From Cardinalis cardinalis (Eukaryota > Chordata > Aves > Passeriformes > Cardinalidae), in the NCBI GenBank assembly GCA_014549065.1, contig JACDOX010000302.1, forward strand, positions 1 to 64,000: a DNA stretch of 64,000 bases, written 5' to 3'. Position 1 is the first letter of the stretch, and every line of letters begins with the position of its first letter. A program made the translations under genes and the position numbers. A model generated the notes under the pieces. It was not told the origin of the DNA. It saw only the letters and a program-made list of their open reading frames with translations, and did no database searches. Shown here piece by piece: positions 12,501-26,600 of this stretch.

Positions 12501-15500
12501 CTCCCCATGCCAGCTCTGGATGGCGTTTTTCCCTTTCCTAGTGTCTCCAGCCATTTGACAGCACTAAATCAAACACATTTTGCTGTTAGACCTACGATAC
12601 CTGCCTGCTTTCTGTGGTGGAAGGAGAGAAAACAGCAGTATTATTGCAGGTTAGCACCAGGAAGGCAGCCAAGGCAGTGTTTAATGTCACAGGAGATTAA
12701 AGTTATTTTGTTTCCAAAGTGTTATTTCCACAGCACCGCCACCCCCGCGCCCATCTGTGCCCCCACAGTTGATATGAGAACCTTGAGACTGCTGGAAATT
12801 AAAACTTTTCAATCAGCACGGCAGGTCCTGTGCACATGCAACTATAATTTAATGGTTTATTTCTGCCCTGCAAGAGAGATTGAACAGCACCANGCACAAA
12901 CAAGTGGTTTAAAACAGTGCTTTAAAGGCAACACCAAGCCCAAAGTCTGCTTGCACTAGTGCAGCTCCCAGGATTCTGAAATGGCACACACTCCCTGAAA
13001 GCCTGAAAACAGGCACAGCCCAAGAGCAGTGAAAGAGGGAATGAGAACACACAGTTTCTAAACATTGAACTGTAAATCATCATTTAATCATCAACTGTAA
13101 ATCATCATCCTAGCCAAAAAAATTAAGACAAGCAGCTATGACTTCAGCAGAGGTCTCCACATCTTCCCTTTCATTAAACACAAAGAATATTCCACCATCT
13201 TTGGCCAAGTCCCCCATCACCANCAAGCTGAAATCTACAGTTTCACAAGAAAAAGCCCTCTACATTGTGAGCATTCTGGCCTCACAAAAGCCATGTATTT
13301 CCCCCCAGGAAGGTGCTTGCTCCCCTCACATACCTGTGTTTCCGTAGGTAGGTTTCTAAGGTTTCTAGGAGGCAGCTGGAGTCGATCAGAACCACTTCAT
13401 CCCTGCACTCCTGGGACATCAGCTCCCACACATCCATCCAGCAACCCCTGCAAGGAAATGACACCAANCTCTTCCTCATCCTGCTGGGGGGCAGCAAAGA
13501 AGCCCAGCAGAGCCTCATTCTTTACCTGACTGCTCCCTGAGAAGGTCCATAGCAGAAAATGATGCTACACTTGTTCTCTTTCCTCTTCCTGTCTTCTCTA
13601 CTTTTCTTAACTGCTCTTAATTTCTTTGAACTGAGTCTGCTACTGCTCCTTTCACTGTCACATAGTATTACCAAACATTTTTCAGACCTATAACATATAT
13701 ATTATCAGCTAGTTATTCTTCCTAAACAAGTCCTATGGAAAATGCTGCTCTGTTCCTTAATTTTATTTGAATTCTTTATAGGTTAAGCCTTAGCATCTAT
13801 GAACGTTTGGGTCAGAACTGAGATGCAAATTTTGCTGTCCATGTTTATAACCCAGACTCACCACGACCTCCTAATGTTACAGCTGCAAACCAGTTGTGAT
13901 TTTCAGAATATTACTTAAAATATAAACAAATACAAGTTTTAATACTTGTCAGGTGAAGACAATTTGGTAAAATAACAAAACAAAAAAGCAAAACAAAAAA
14001 AAAACCCCAAACAACATTCACCATAAAACATCCTACCTCAAATTTCAAAAATCTGTTAGAATATCAAACAACTTTACAATTCACATGTGGATGTGCTAAA
14101 AGTGACAACAAATGGACTTTAAATAACAAGTCATGTTTACTTACAGGCTTGTCTACACTTGACACTTTATCAGAATGGTCATTTCTGTCTTATGGACACA
14201 ACAGAGCAGGAAAATGGGAAGCAGCAGCCCTGTTTCCTAATTAGAGGAGCTCTGTGTGCCATTCCCCAGTTTGCCAGGTCATAGGGCTTGCATTTAGGAG
14301 AGTTTCAAACACTCCTGAGCCCCAAACGGANCTGAGGAGCCAAAAGCCAGGCACAGACTGAGGACATCAAGTAACCCTGGAGTGGCATTAGCTGCTTACA
14401 TAACTCCTCTAATTAAACACACAGCTCCAGCTCAAAGCCTTTTTGTGTGGAGGAAATGCCCAACAGATGCAACTCATCTGAGTTTCTTGTGAAGATGTGG
14501 AGCAGGAGCTCTACGTTGGGAAATTAAGTTTATTCTGTGACAGCTGGGTGCCTCCACAGCCCAGCCAGAGCCTGNGACCACTGCAGGCAGATTTATTTGA
14601 ATTTCTATCAATGCTGATACACTCTGGGTTTCAGCTGAGGAGGGGAGTGCAAGTCCTGCTTCTTTAGCAAACTGCACTGCTTGTCCACAGGCCATGTCCT
14701 CTGATAACCCCAAGGTTTTACCTGCAGAGTATAAAATATTGCTCTTCCTCATATTCCCTATTAACCTGCCAACATCCAAAGGGGGTTTATTCCAGCATGA
14801 ATTGAGGAAATAAAAGCAGCATTCTCCTCTCTATTCATTCAGCTTCAGAATTGTTCTACCTTGCCCAAGTGCTAACTGCAGGTTCCACAGCATCTGTTCT
14901 CACGCAGAAAAGATTAAGCTAACTAAATATAAAAAAACCCCAAATCTACTTTCANGATGCCATGAATTTGCTTTATTTAAAAAAGAAATACATATATCTA
15001 CACCCCTATACTCTCAGGATCTTGTGTAACACAAGCTTTAAACTAATTTTGTGAAAGGTCTATTACCAAAATATAATAGAAGATAATGATTAGTTCCCAG
15101 TATCCTCCTCAAGCAGCACAAGCAAAAATCAAGTGTCAAATTCCACATGCCTGGTATCCCAGGGGATTTAACTAAACCCAGAGAGACTCCAATCTGCATA
15201 GAAAAATACATGTCCTGTAACTGGAAACCATGAGCAAGCTTTCACAGGTTGGAGGCTTAAGCAGCAGCAGAACACAGCTGAGTAAAAATGGTCCAGACAC
15301 TCCAATTAAGCCCAAGAGACTAATTTACTGGTCATCATATGAAAAAAAATAAAAGGAGGCACCCCACAAACAAGAAACCTCCCCAAAATCCACAACAGAT
15401 TTACAGGGAGTGTTTTTCTGTTTAACCAGCTGGAATAAATCATTTCAACTTCAAGACAGAGGCATATATGCATATTGTTCAGTGGTGTATTCAAAACATG

Positions 15501-18500
15501 CTGTCACTTTTGAGAAAATACATTTTATGGAGTTCCAGTTTTAACCCTGCATCCAACCACAATAAAGCCCTTGGTTAACAGTTGTGCAAGGCATTTTTAA
15601 TAATCCCAAGCAAAATGATGTATATTTATTTAGCATGTACCCTTTGACCTCAATGTGAGAAAATCTGCTGAGCAGCCATTTTGGTCTAGAGCACAGAAAC
15701 CAGTTTGTCTTTCTAATAGCATTGTTTCTATCCCAGTGCAGAAGCCATCCATGCCCAGAGCATGCCCAAAACTCCTGGTGCTTCTCTTCCTCTCCACAAC
15801 AACTATTTAGGCCTGCTACAATCCAACTGCTACTCTGGCAAGCAGATCAGAGCATAAAAATTGATCTCAATGCTTAAAAATANATTAGTCTCAATACTTT
15901 GCTTCCCTAAAATATTTCACTTGTGCATGTTAAAGACAGACTTACCCCAAAGGTTTTGGTTTGTGTGTGTCCAGGGAGTGCAGCTGACACCTTTTGTTCT
16001 TCTTACTTTTGGGAATTGCATCGATCATATCATTCAGTTTGGACCTATGGGGGGAAAAAAAGTGAGGAACTTTGTATTCTGAAAACCACTGGATCAGGTT
16101 ACACTACCTCACTCTCCCCCATCTCAATCTCAACTCTGCACTAACCTTCCCTACTTTTCCTGCTAACTGGAGCAAGAAGAACAAGCTGAAGCCAACTGGA
16201 AGGCCAAGACACACTGTGCTGAGCAGTCACTGTTTGCTCTGCTGACAGCTCAGGAACTAATGGCACTGGGGCATTTATTGTGCTCACCAAGCCCAGAAGG
16301 TTTCACTTTCTCAGTGTTACCTTTCTACCCAAGTGCAGCAAACTTTGGTGGAAAAAATTAACACTTTTTTTTTTTTTTACAGGCCAACTAGTAAGGCAAA
16401 CACCCAGGAAGAGGAGACCACAAAAACCCCGCAGCACCTGCATCAGATTAAGGACCAAACATTAAACATTGGCATCTTCCAACTGCAACCATGGCACTGC
16501 AACTGGTGCTATCATAGGTTAGGTTTGTTTTTCCCCCAGTTTAGGCAACAAGGAGCTGAAATTATGGATGTTGAAGAGGAGAATGTGCTGTGACAACTCA
16601 GCANCACCACGAAGGCGACGCAGAGGGCGGGGATGGCGCGAGCAGCTGGCAGACACTGACCCATGCACGTAGAAGAGCGTGTAGAGCTTCTTGGCATCAG
16701 TCATGCAGCTGCGGGTGACTGAGAGCACCCCCTTGGGCCCCACGGTGAGGGGCTCCAGGGCAGGGTTCCCTGACTCCACCAGCTGGGAGAAGAGGCGCTC
16801 CACGCTGCGCCGGCAGCCCACGCACGGCACCAGCTGCGACAGCGCGCTCAGCACCTCCCGCGACGTCACCATCATGGCAATGTTCAGGTCCTGCTGCTTC
16901 AGCATGCTGTGTCTCTGCAAAAAAAAAAACACCACAAAAATCAAATCATTCCCCGCTTATTCTCTGGTTTTTTCTCTTCTTTGCTGCNTCCTTTCATTGC
17001 TTCAGAATAACCATCCAAAGAGCAGGATGGTCCCACAAAAACCATCCTGCCCCAGTTGGAAAATTCTTTGTCTCCACCTCAGCACAGATGTTGCAGGAAA
17101 AGGTCTCACACACAGCAACTGCAAGTTTTCATCTTCTACTCACACTCCTTTTGTCTTTGGCACATGGAAATTCATACACTCTCATTGGCATTTAAGGAAA
17201 TCTCATTTACAACCAGCTTGTTCTGCCTAGACCATGACAACTTAGCAGTATTTTTCCTGGAAGGCTAAAAGCCATTTCCCATTACAATCCTACTAGCTGG
17301 AATTAAAGAAAGCACACATTACTACTCAGGGTGAAGCCTCTGACTTCAGTAGTGAACATCCAATGTGTGCTATGAATAGAACATTAATGAGAACACCTTC
17401 TAATATNGCTGACATCAATAAACAATTGTAGATGTGTCTCCTGGCCCCTGTGTCAAACACATCCAGGCACACGTTCTCACAAAAAGCACACATCCTTCTG
17501 GTCCTCACTGCTTAATTACTGCCTTGGCTTTCAGCAGCACTGGAGTGCCACCAGCAGAGCTGTGCAGAGCAGAGAGTCCCTTCTTCACACCCCAACACAC
17601 AAACCCACACTTGAGTTGTATCTGCACAGGGAATGTCACACCACCAGAGAATTCTCTGTTTTATTGTCACATCACACCACTCAAACACTCCCCATGCACA
17701 AAGGACTTGCCACAACTCCTGGGGAAAGGAAGAAAAGACCACACAANNCAGCAGAACTCCCATCCACTGAAANGAGCAANTNCTCTCAGCTCCTTCCATG
17801 CAATATGGAGAGCAGAGGTACATCAGGTAACATTTAAGGTTTGTGCTCTTAGAGGAAGGCCCATTAAATCACCTGCCAAGCAGTATCACTCTGCAATAAC
17901 CCTGTTTCCCGTAATTAATTGCAGGAGCCACAGCAAAGCAGGAACGAGCTATTTTCACAACCCAGCTGCACTTGGCATGCAGCACGAGTCTGCACTGCTG
18001 CTGTCAGCCCTGAGAGAGGCAGCCCTGCAACTGCAGAGCTGCAACCTCTGCCCCTCTGCACATCAAGTGGCACCACCNTGCAGCTGCTACAGGTGTCACA
18101 GTGCTACAGTATTTGCCAGAATGTGGCACATCAGTTTCTAGGATTAAAGTTTCTGGGGTACCACAAAACCAATTCTCACTACTTATCTCTATAAAATCCA
18201 CAATTTGGCACACAAATTCTACCCTGGTATGGGCACTAATCATAAGAACCCAACCTTGAGCAGTCCACACTTCCACTTGAAAGGGTGGTTCAAAACTGCC
18301 CAGAAAAATAAAAATCANGATGTAATTAGAAGCTGCAGCTCCCACTGTGAGTTCTGAGCTCTCACACTTGCAGCAATTGCCTCCTGACAAGACAACGTGC
18401 AATAAATGCTGAGGAATCCAGAGCACAACTGAGCCCAGTGCACTTTGGTACCAAGGTGTGATTGCTCCCAGGTGCTGACGTGTCTGAGGCATTCCAGGAG

Positions 18501-21500
18501 TCACAACCTCCTGGAGAAGCAAAGAACACAAACCTGAGCAAAGCAGAAGTCTCACTTCATAGGAAACATGATTTACCTGGATGAACTGCTTCAATTGTGT
18601 GCTGTTATTCTGATGTCCATCGAGGTTCAGCACATTATCAGGAAATTCCATCACCATCTATACAACAGAGGAAAAACAGTTTAAAGAGGAGCTTTCAGAC
18701 AAAACAAACAAATGAAAAGAAAAGCCACACAGAGCATTAGTTTTACTTTCTTAGGGGAAATAAGACTGAAATTATGTTAAATGCTCATTCTTTTCACATA
18801 ATTACTGGAGCTTGGGAAATGATAAAAGTAAGTGTTTCAGATAGTGAATGTCTCAGCAAAGCAATAAATGCTTCATTAATATAATGTTCTAGAGGCAGTT
18901 TATAAATGACAAGTCTTAAATAGCTGTTAGAAAGCAAAAGTTGCTAAATGGATCATCAGTGTTTATATCATCATCTACATGACTTGAGACCCTGCTTCAG
19001 TTAAAAAAAAAAACCAACCAAAAAAACAAAAAAAAAAACTTCAACACACTGAGAACCAAATGGACCCAACAGCTTAACTCAATTTATAAAGCTCTGAGGA
19101 AACAGTCACAACAGTTTAATGACAGAGTCGACTCCTCCAAAGGCTAATTTCAAACCATATTAACCCAACAAGGTACTCCAAGGCATAGTTTGCTTTGTGT
19201 GATTGCAGCTGCAACTCTCAAGAGGCTCAAAGCAAAATGTTAAGCCTACAGAACAATGTGATTACTTGNAAGTAATTAATAACATTTCTTATCAAATTAC
19301 TGAGAAACAAAGAGGGCAATTTCTTGGGAGGAGGCAGAAATCGGGAAAGTAACTTTCAGTCAAAAATCCATGGAATAAAATGAAAGCANCTAGAAAAATG
19401 TGTAAAGCCTGGCTGAGTTCTCTTCCCTGTCCAAACTGAAAANCAGGGAATTTGTCAATATGCATACTGAAAGTTCATTTTAAAATCTGAAAGGCANAAT
19501 AACAACTTTGGTTAATAACCCCAATGCAAATGAGCACCAAATAAAACNGTCTGATTCAGCTCTTCTCCTCCTTCCACCTCCCCTCAGCTGTCTGGGGAAG
19601 GCAGAATTCCCTGCTGCCTGCCTGATCACCAACACTACCCCCAGAGCACTCACTCCTGCAGGCACTGAGCACCACTCCAAAATAAACAGCGTTTCTCTGA
19701 GAACAAGGCACTGTTTTGCTGTCCCGTGTGCCCCAAGCTGAGCGTTGGCACAGCTGCCTTATCTCTGTGCAGAGCAGAGCCAATCCTAACCCCAGCTCCC
19801 TTTGCAGCCTCCCTCACCCCTGAGCCATCCACACCAGTTTCTGCTGCAGATCTGCAGCTTCCCTACACCACTGATGTGGTGTTTCTGTGGGCCAGGAGCT
19901 ACAAGCAAAAGTAAAAGCTTTATCTNCTAATAACTGAGATAAATCTACCTATTTCTCCCCCCTCACCTTCATCTCCCACTATCAGACAACACCCTTAGGT
20001 ATTTTGTACGACAGAGCAAAAGAATCAAAGACTAAATTAATTCATGTGTCTGATGAGATTTTATTAAGTGGTTAAACATCAACCACCATCACACCCTGAA
20101 CTGGAAGGAAAAAAAAAATCCTGTAATACCACATCAAATGGAATGCCTTCTAGAAACCATAAAAGCTGCTTAAGAAATGAAAAGGGTTCAATACTGAAAC
20201 CTCCTTTAATTTCTGGCTGAGCCAGAAGGAACAGGGAAGTGAGGAGGTGAAGAATCCACCCAGGGCAGCAGCATCTCCCTGCACCTGAGCTGCTTCCNGG
20301 GCTACTACAAAGCAAATTCCAGATGAGGAGCACATGGGCCATTCAATCCTAATTTGCAATCACTAATCACTGATTCCACACTTAAGGCACAGATTAACTC
20401 TTTCAGCTGACTGGTCCCACTATTTTTAAAATTTGAGTTTTCAAAGAGGTAACAGAAGCCAGTCACTATCAATAACCACCATTAGTTTTTAAAGACAGTG
20501 CTGCAGATGTAAAACTCTGTTTCAAAGACTGCTGCATGTCTTGTAATAGCGCTCATTAAGTATTTAAAAAATAAATTATAGATGACAGACAAGGAAGCTC
20601 AGAGTTCATTCACTTGCTGCTGCAGAATTTTTTTAATAAAAGCCCCCAGAATCTACCTAGAAATCTAAACACTTTGTAACAACAGCAACAGAATGACCAA
20701 AAAAGAAATGGACAGAAGGTAAGATTTCTTCATGGTGAGGATGACTTGCACTTGCATAAATGCCTTTTCTCCAGATGGATATAAAACTGATTTACAGCTA
20801 GAGGACCCCTTTCAATCATGAGGATGGTGTAAAAAGCAGAAGGGCAGCAANATCACAGTGCAATTACACAAAGTTTGGGCCTGGTATTAAATTCTGGGAC
20901 TAAACCACAAATGGCATTTTAGGTTTGCTGAAGTCATCCACCTGGTAGAGCTGAGTTTTCACTCTCAACCTATTACACACAACAAAAACAACANGAGCAT
21001 GGCAAGTCAACATGACACAAACGAATGGGTAATTTTTATAAGGAGTCCAGGAAGGATTTTAAAAAATTAAAAAAAAAACAAAACCAAAAACAAACAAAAA
21101 AACCCCAACAAAACAAAAAAAAACAAGGAGAGAGAAATCCAAAAGCTTTAAACCACATGGAAAATGAATGGGCAAAACAACTTTCAAGGTGTGGCCAAGA
21201 CACCAAAAATCTCAAACTTGCACNATTCCTGCACAGTCTGGGTTTTCCAGGTCATCAGCCCCCTANGAGAGGCAGATACTGCTTTGGACAGCTTGAGGGG
21301 AAACTCTGCCTAATACCTGAACACAGCTAACCAGGGAGAAGCCAAAACCAGGAATTATATTCGGTAGATTAATAACATGGCACCATTCACACTGACCAAA
21401 ACTAAAATACAGCAACAGGACTTCCTTCAAANGCAGCAAAACCTGACGGGGCCTGTCTGAGGACATTCAACACTTGTTCTGGAAGGTGGAAGAATGCTTT

Positions 21501-22540
21501 GGGTTGGAAGGGACCTTGAAGATCACCCAGTTCCACCCCCCTGCCATGTGCAGGGACACCTTCCTTAGCTGATAAAACTCAGGGATTCTTCCATCCTAAA
21601 CATTAGATTAGGGATTTAAATCCCTTAAATTTCACATCACTTAAAGTAACAACAGTTACTCTCCTACTATCATGAGAAATCAAATACGAACCATTAAAGA
21701 TACCAAATTACACTAAGTACAATATTATTTTCAAAGCATTTTCCTGCTTCAGGAATTAAAACAAAGAGAAACTGTCTATTTAGAGATTTTTTTTCCATTT
21801 GCTCCGTGTTTTCCTCCAATGCAATTTTTGTGTTCTCTTACAATGCAATTTTTAGACCTTCCTCTAAACTCACGAGAAGGACCAGAGAATCTCCGAGCTG
21901 CATTTAGCTGATTTTTCCACTGAATCTTCTGGAAACGGCCAAACCACGTTTTCCAATTCCCAGCAACACCCTGAAATGGGAACTCTCAGATTTGTTACAT
22001 TTCCGCAGGCTCGATAAGCCTGACTTCAAGCCAAAGCTCTCGAAAACGCCTTTAGCCTTTCCTTGCCTGTGTGAGAGCAGAACAATCAGCCGGTTTTAAG
22101 CCGGGTTTAACGTTAACATGGCTCCCTTCCTTCCCAGCAGAAAAATGGCTTTGCTCCACCCTTGAGCACCGAGCCACGCTCGTGGCTCCGGCACAACTTG
22201 TGCACAGGCCCCGGCACGGCGATAACTCCCTCATTATGCGGCTCGCCCGCTTTCAGAGCCGGCCATCAGATAAAAAAAAGTTGCCACATTCAGCTCTGTT
22301 AACCCCAAGTGTTGCAAAGTCCCAAAGATTACCGCCGCGGGAGCCCGAGGAGGAGCCAGCGAGGCCCGGCGAGGAGGAAAGGCCCGGCCTGGGGAATTGC
22401 AACACGCGGGAGGCGCGGGCGCAGCGGGACGGGCGGCGGGGACTCACCGTGAGGGTGTCATCGATGTAGAGGGGGATCTGCCTCTTCTCGAAGGGGAACT
22501 CCTCCTCGCCGTCCCGGCACACCGCCACCAGCCGCGCCAT
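6588..22540 (-). CDS. GGNBP2: GGNBP2, gametogenetin-binding protein 2 (complete CDS, 13 coding exons)
   Basis: Coding exons, 5' to 3' on the minus strand: 22540-22448, 18657-18577, 16914-16661, 16044-15946, 13447-13334, 11782-11579, 10625-10451, 9539-9345, 8853-8703, 8461-8336, 8254-8103, 7719-7471, 6791-6588. They sum to 2097 bases (698 aa plus stop); human is about 697 aa. Every junction has GT/AG and phases agree. Recognised segments are MARLVAVCRDGEEEFPF (N-terminus), LVPCVGCRRSVERLF (exon 3), GCWMDVWELMSQECRDEV (exon 5), RFCTDCKNKVLRAYNIL and CCPHERHIHVCCETDF (exons 5-6), and a C-terminus ending TAGAN. Cys/His clusters span residues 90-270. A strongly basic Lys/Arg run near residues 370-385 (exon 8) and a Lys run near 540 look like nuclear localisation signals. 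Family knowledge: it binds gametogenetin, was also named ZNF403, and acts in spermatogenesis and placental development. Intron 1 is the largest (3.8 kb). A few codons contain N. The protein is highly conserved and shows no break. Confidence 0.97.
7008..7165. repeat. Polypurine/polypyrimidine tract in the last GGNBP2 intron
   Basis: Over roughly 150 bases the plus strand is nearly all A and G (AAAGAAAAAGGG, GAGAGAAAATAGAGG and similar), with few pyrimidines. On the GGNBP2 transcript strand this is a long C/T tract, about 215-375 bases upstream of the acceptor of the final exon at 6791. Confidence 0.75.
8546..8632 (-). mobile_element. CR1 LINE 3'-end fragment
   Basis: The plus strand reads 'ggtttgggtaggaaaggtcc' and then 'ccacctccctgccatgggca' with 'gggactcttt', the reverse complement of a CR1 3' end. 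It is a short, diverged copy in the GGNBP2 intron between coding exons 9 and 10. Confidence 0.7.
11125..11180 (+). mobile_element. CR1 LINE 3'-terminal fragment
   Basis: About 55 bases read 'gaggttggaactagatgatc', then 'tttaaagtcacttccaact', and end in a degenerate ATTCTACGATTCT. This is the CR1 sense 3' terminus. It lies in a GGNBP2 intron (between coding exons 6 and 7), opposite to the gene. Confidence 0.75.
21478..21595 (-). mobile_element. CR1 LINE 3'-end fragment
   Basis: The plus strand contains 'gctttgggttggaagggacc', then 'ttgaagatcacccagttcca', then 'cccccctgccatgtgcaggg', the reverse complement of the CR1 3' end. It lies in GGNBP2 intron 1 in the same orientation as the gene. Confidence 0.82.
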
Positions 22541-23620
22541 CGCTGCTGCTGCTGCCGCTTCCTCCCCGCTCCAGCCTGCGGGCGGCCCCGGCCGGAGGTA
22601 AACACCCGCCGCGCTTCCCCGCCACACTTTCACCAGCAGCCGGCACCCAGCCTGCGCTCCCCATCGCCTGATTCACCACGCCGAGCCCGGCCCACCCACC
22701 CCGCCGGGAGGGGACCCGCGCGGCCCGGCAACGGGCCGGGAATGCGGCAGCACACGGGCACGGCGCGGGGGGAGCGCGGGCAGAGCCGCGGAGAGCCCCG
22801 GGGCGAGGGGGAGGTGGAGATTAGAACGGGGAGACGGAGCCCCGGGCGGGGATGGAGATGGAGCCCGCGGGGGAAAATGGAGCCGCCACGGGGAGATGGA
22901 GCCGCCACCCCCCGCCCGCCACCGNNNNNNNNNNNNNNNNNNNNNNNNNNNNNNNNNNNNNNNNNNNNNNNNNNNNNNNNNNNNCCAGCCCGGCGCTGCC
23001 CCGGGCGCCCCGCAGAGCGGCCCCAGCGCCCGCCCCGCCGCCTCCCCGCGGGCTGCAGCCCGGCTGCCCCGGCAGACCCACCCCTTCCTCCCGTTGCTGC
23101 GCGGCCTCGCCCGGCTCCCCACGCAGGGCTGCGCTGGCGGGGAGCCGCCCGGCGCGGCGGGGGGAACCCCATGCTGCCGCCCGTACCCTCGCCCCCCCGG
23201 GAAGCGCTGCCCCGCGGCCGGCGGGCCCTTACCGGCTGCTGGCGGCGCTGGGCGGCCCGGGCGCTGTGACAGGCGGGCGGCACCGCGGGTCCCGGAGCCG
23301 CCTCCTCCCTGCCCGCCCCGGGGCCGCCCCGCCCCACTCTCGCGAGAGCCGCGGGCACCGCCCGGGCCCGCCCCGGGCACCGGCCTGGCCTCGAGGCCGC
23401 GGGGCGCTGCGGCCGCTCCGGGCGGCCGGGAGGGACGCGGGGCTCTGCCCGGGGGCGTCGGGAACCGCTCCCGGCGGTGCCAGGAACGGCCCCCGGGCCG
23501 GCGGTTGGGCCGGGAGCGGGTGCCGGCCCCGGGGCGTTGGGGGTTACAACGAGCGGGGCCGGGCCGGGCCGGGCGTTACCGTGGGTGCGAACGGCCCCGC
23601 CGGGAGCGCGGGCTGATAAA
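22320..23620 (-). promoter_or_regulatory. GGNBP2: GGNBP2 CpG island, promoter and probable noncoding exon 1
   Basis: A 1.3-kb block very rich in G, C and CpG covers the start codon exon and extends upstream. On the minus strand a good donor (CCG followed by GTAAGGG) ends a possible noncoding first exon at 23233. A CCGCCCGCAG acceptor just upstream of the coding start would begin the second exon at 22575, giving a short 5' UTR up to the ATG at 22540. The intervening intron contains the 60-N gap. No gene was recognised starting on the plus strand from the same island. The donor/acceptor pair is inferred from sequence only. Confidence 0.6.
22925..22984. other. Assembly gap (60 N) in the GGNBP2 CpG island
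   Basis: Sixty consecutive N interrupt extremely GC-rich sequence. Open frames that run through the gap on either strand (up to 339 codons) are artefacts of CpG-island composition and N translation. Confidence 0.98.
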
Positions 23621-23649
23621 ACCGCGCTGAGCTCAACGCTCTGAGGCAC

Positions 23650-26600
23650 GGGCAGGGGCGGATTTTGGGGTGTCCNGTGCAGGGATAAGCGCTGGACTCG
23701 CTGTCCTTGGGGCTCGCTAAATTCTCCTCCGCGTCGGATGCTGCCCCGGCATCAAACGCGGCTCAGCCCTCGGTGCGCTGGTGCGGAGCCAGGCGGGGCA
23801 GGATTGAACAGCTCTGCTTGGCGCCTGCAGCACCCCAGCGCAGCCTGCCCGAAATCCTGTGGCTGCCTAAATTAAGCAGCCCAAAAAAAAAAAAAAATTA
23901 AATCACAAAAACAACAACGAACCCAAAGTCTTTCTTGAACTACGGAATAATACAGCTGACCTGTTCGTTCTTGTTGTGTATGGATACAGGCACTAAAGCC
24001 CTGACAAGAAAATGCAGGGGAGGTAATAAAGGAGCGGGATTCTTTCTTGTGTCTGCATAAAAGGGATGTTTAGTGGAGGAGCTCATTTACTGGAGCTCCT
24101 CGTGCAGCAGCTGTAACAGGAACAGCAGTTGGTGTGTTCCTGGTTTTCTGCAGCAGAAAAGCTGGGGGTTTGCTAGGAGGGAGAGTTTCTCACACCAGAG
24201 CACTCTGAACCACGATGAATTTAGGTCTTTGCAGGGCTATGCTTTCCTGTGTCACTCCTCCCTCCCACAACAGCAGCATTGTCCCAGGTTCTGTGTTCTT
24301 GGAGCNCCAAGATACAAAAAGCACCATTACATTAATACCTTTTTTATCCATGGATTTTTAATGTTTTTTTTTAAAGTCGTTGGAACACGTGGCTTGTTTT
24401 GTTATCTCCACGGCGGTGGAAAGGCAGCCAGCCCCTTCCTGTGCTCATTTTCATGGGCCTCTTTGCCTGGAAGAAATACCTGTTCTCTGGGANGGAGTGG
24501 CTTTGAAATAGGATACTGCCTGGAATCTTCGGGGGAACTTCTCACTTCAAAGGAGACACCACTGCAGCCGGGAGAGGAGGCATGCTGGAGTTGATCCTTA
24601 AAAATAATGAGATGTGTTAAGGAGTTAGTGATGTTTCATAAAAAGTTAGGGATAAATGTAATCATCTCCACTCTCCCACCATATCTCAGCATTTTTCTAC
24701 CCTGCAGCCCTACAGAAAGGTCATTTGGTGGAATTATGGCAGCAAAGGCAAAACAGTTTCTGTTTTCCTCTGCTTTACTATTGCTGTAGTGGGGGACACA
24801 TGATGGTTGAAGCATTANTCTTCCTACTTGCAATATCTTGAACTTTTACTCATTCTGTAACAACTAAATAAAAGTTTCTGATTTTAAAAATTATACCTTT
24901 AATCTGTACAAAGGAATCTTTGTCTAGAACTGCCCAGAGTGAAGTGAAATGCAGAGTTCCTGTTCCTTCAGCTGTGGAGGTGTGTGGAGAGCAGCAGTGT
25001 CCTGGTGTTCACTTTCCNCATCTTTTCAAACCCAAACAGAGCTGTTTGCTCCTCCTGTGATCAGAGGATGCCCAATTGCATCTCTGGGTTCTTTCAGAGG
25101 CCTGGGCAATTCTCTTGTGTTCACAGGATGAACNCTCAGCATTCAGAACTGCACCGGTGGCTTCAGGGCAGAGCTCGCTGCATTTGTTATCCACAACAGG
25201 CAATGAGAATTGTCTCTCATTAATTCACTGGTGAACAGCCCACAGAATCCCAGAACCATTTAGGTTGGAAAAGACCTCTGAGACCATCAAGCCAAACCTT
25301 TGATCCACACTTTGTGAACCAGCCCAGAGCACTGAGTGCCACATCCAGTCATTCCCTGGACACCTTCCAGTGCCTGACCACGCTTCCCATGGAGCAATTC
25401 CTCCCNATGTCCAGCCTGGCCCTCCCCTGGTGCAGCCTGAGGCCATGTCCCCTGTTTGTGTCGCTTGCTGCCTGGGAGAAGAGACCAAAACCACCTGGCT
25501 ACAACCTCCCACTTACTCCTCAGGGCTTTAGGAGCAGGAGAAGTCTCATGATGAGAAGCTGGCCTTGCTGAGAGGTTTGTTCTCACTGAGGTGCACACCA
25601 TCCCCTGGGCTCGCTGCTGTGGTGCCAGCCACAGCTGCAGCCCTGAACTGGCACCACCAGCCCGTGTGGAGCTCACCCACCAGGCCTCCCACGTCCTCCC
25701 TGCTCCAGCCAGTGCAGCTGGCACCTGGATGCCCTGTGCTTGTCCAGACACAGCTCTGCCTGTCACACCCAACCCGCTCTGAATCACACCACAGGCTTGT
25801 GCTCACAGGCGCAACTCGCTGCAGGTCCCGCGCTTTAAATATTTCAAAAATAAATATCCATGAGTAATTTTGCATAAATGAGTAGTGCCAGCTGGTTCAC
25901 GAGGGAGACCTTTCTTCCCTAGGCAAGTCTAGGAAGTGTTTTAAAATAAACACATCCACCAGTTACCAGAAAACTCTGCTATAAACTGACAACTGTTTCT
26001 AAGAGGTTGTTGCCAGTTCTTGCATCTGTCCCCAGGATAATACAGGCTGCTTTGCTTTCATTCTCAAGACTACTTGGCTTTAANTTGGAAGCAAACAAGC
26101 ATGAACTCAGTGTGGCCACAGCCTGCAATCCTCAGACTTCACCTTTCTGCTGGCCAGGGGCTTGGGGAACTTAATAAATTATGACTCTTCCACAGCATGT
26201 CTGTCTTAAGGAATCTGATTTAGAGGCTTATTCTCCAAAGGTTTGATGATTCATCACTTGTGATAGACAAGGAGAAATATGAAATATGGCCCATGTGTAC
26301 TGCTGTAACTCCACTGACACTGGGCATCTATCATCAACTACCATTGGTATTCCACTCCTAAAGTATTTATANCCCATTATGGAGTTCCTCACAAACTTTT
26401 AAGTGTATTTCTCTTCCCAACAACTTGATGAGGTCAGGAAGAACTGTCACAGTCAGGAAAGGGAACACAGAGGATGTTCTGCTCTGGCCTTGCAAGGAAG
26501 ACTGAGAAACTGAGCAGTTCCCTTCTCAAGCCATTGCCAGAATCCTGACCCAGTGCACTGCACTTCTTTCCATCTGCACCCTGTTTGTTTGCTAATAAAA

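Noticed and set aside
22397..23649. Long open frames (up to 339 codons) on both strands across the CpG island near 23 kb
   Set aside because: They run through 60 N, consist of Pro/Arg/Gly/Ala typical of GC-rich noncoding DNA, have no family motif, and cross the GGNBP2 first exons.
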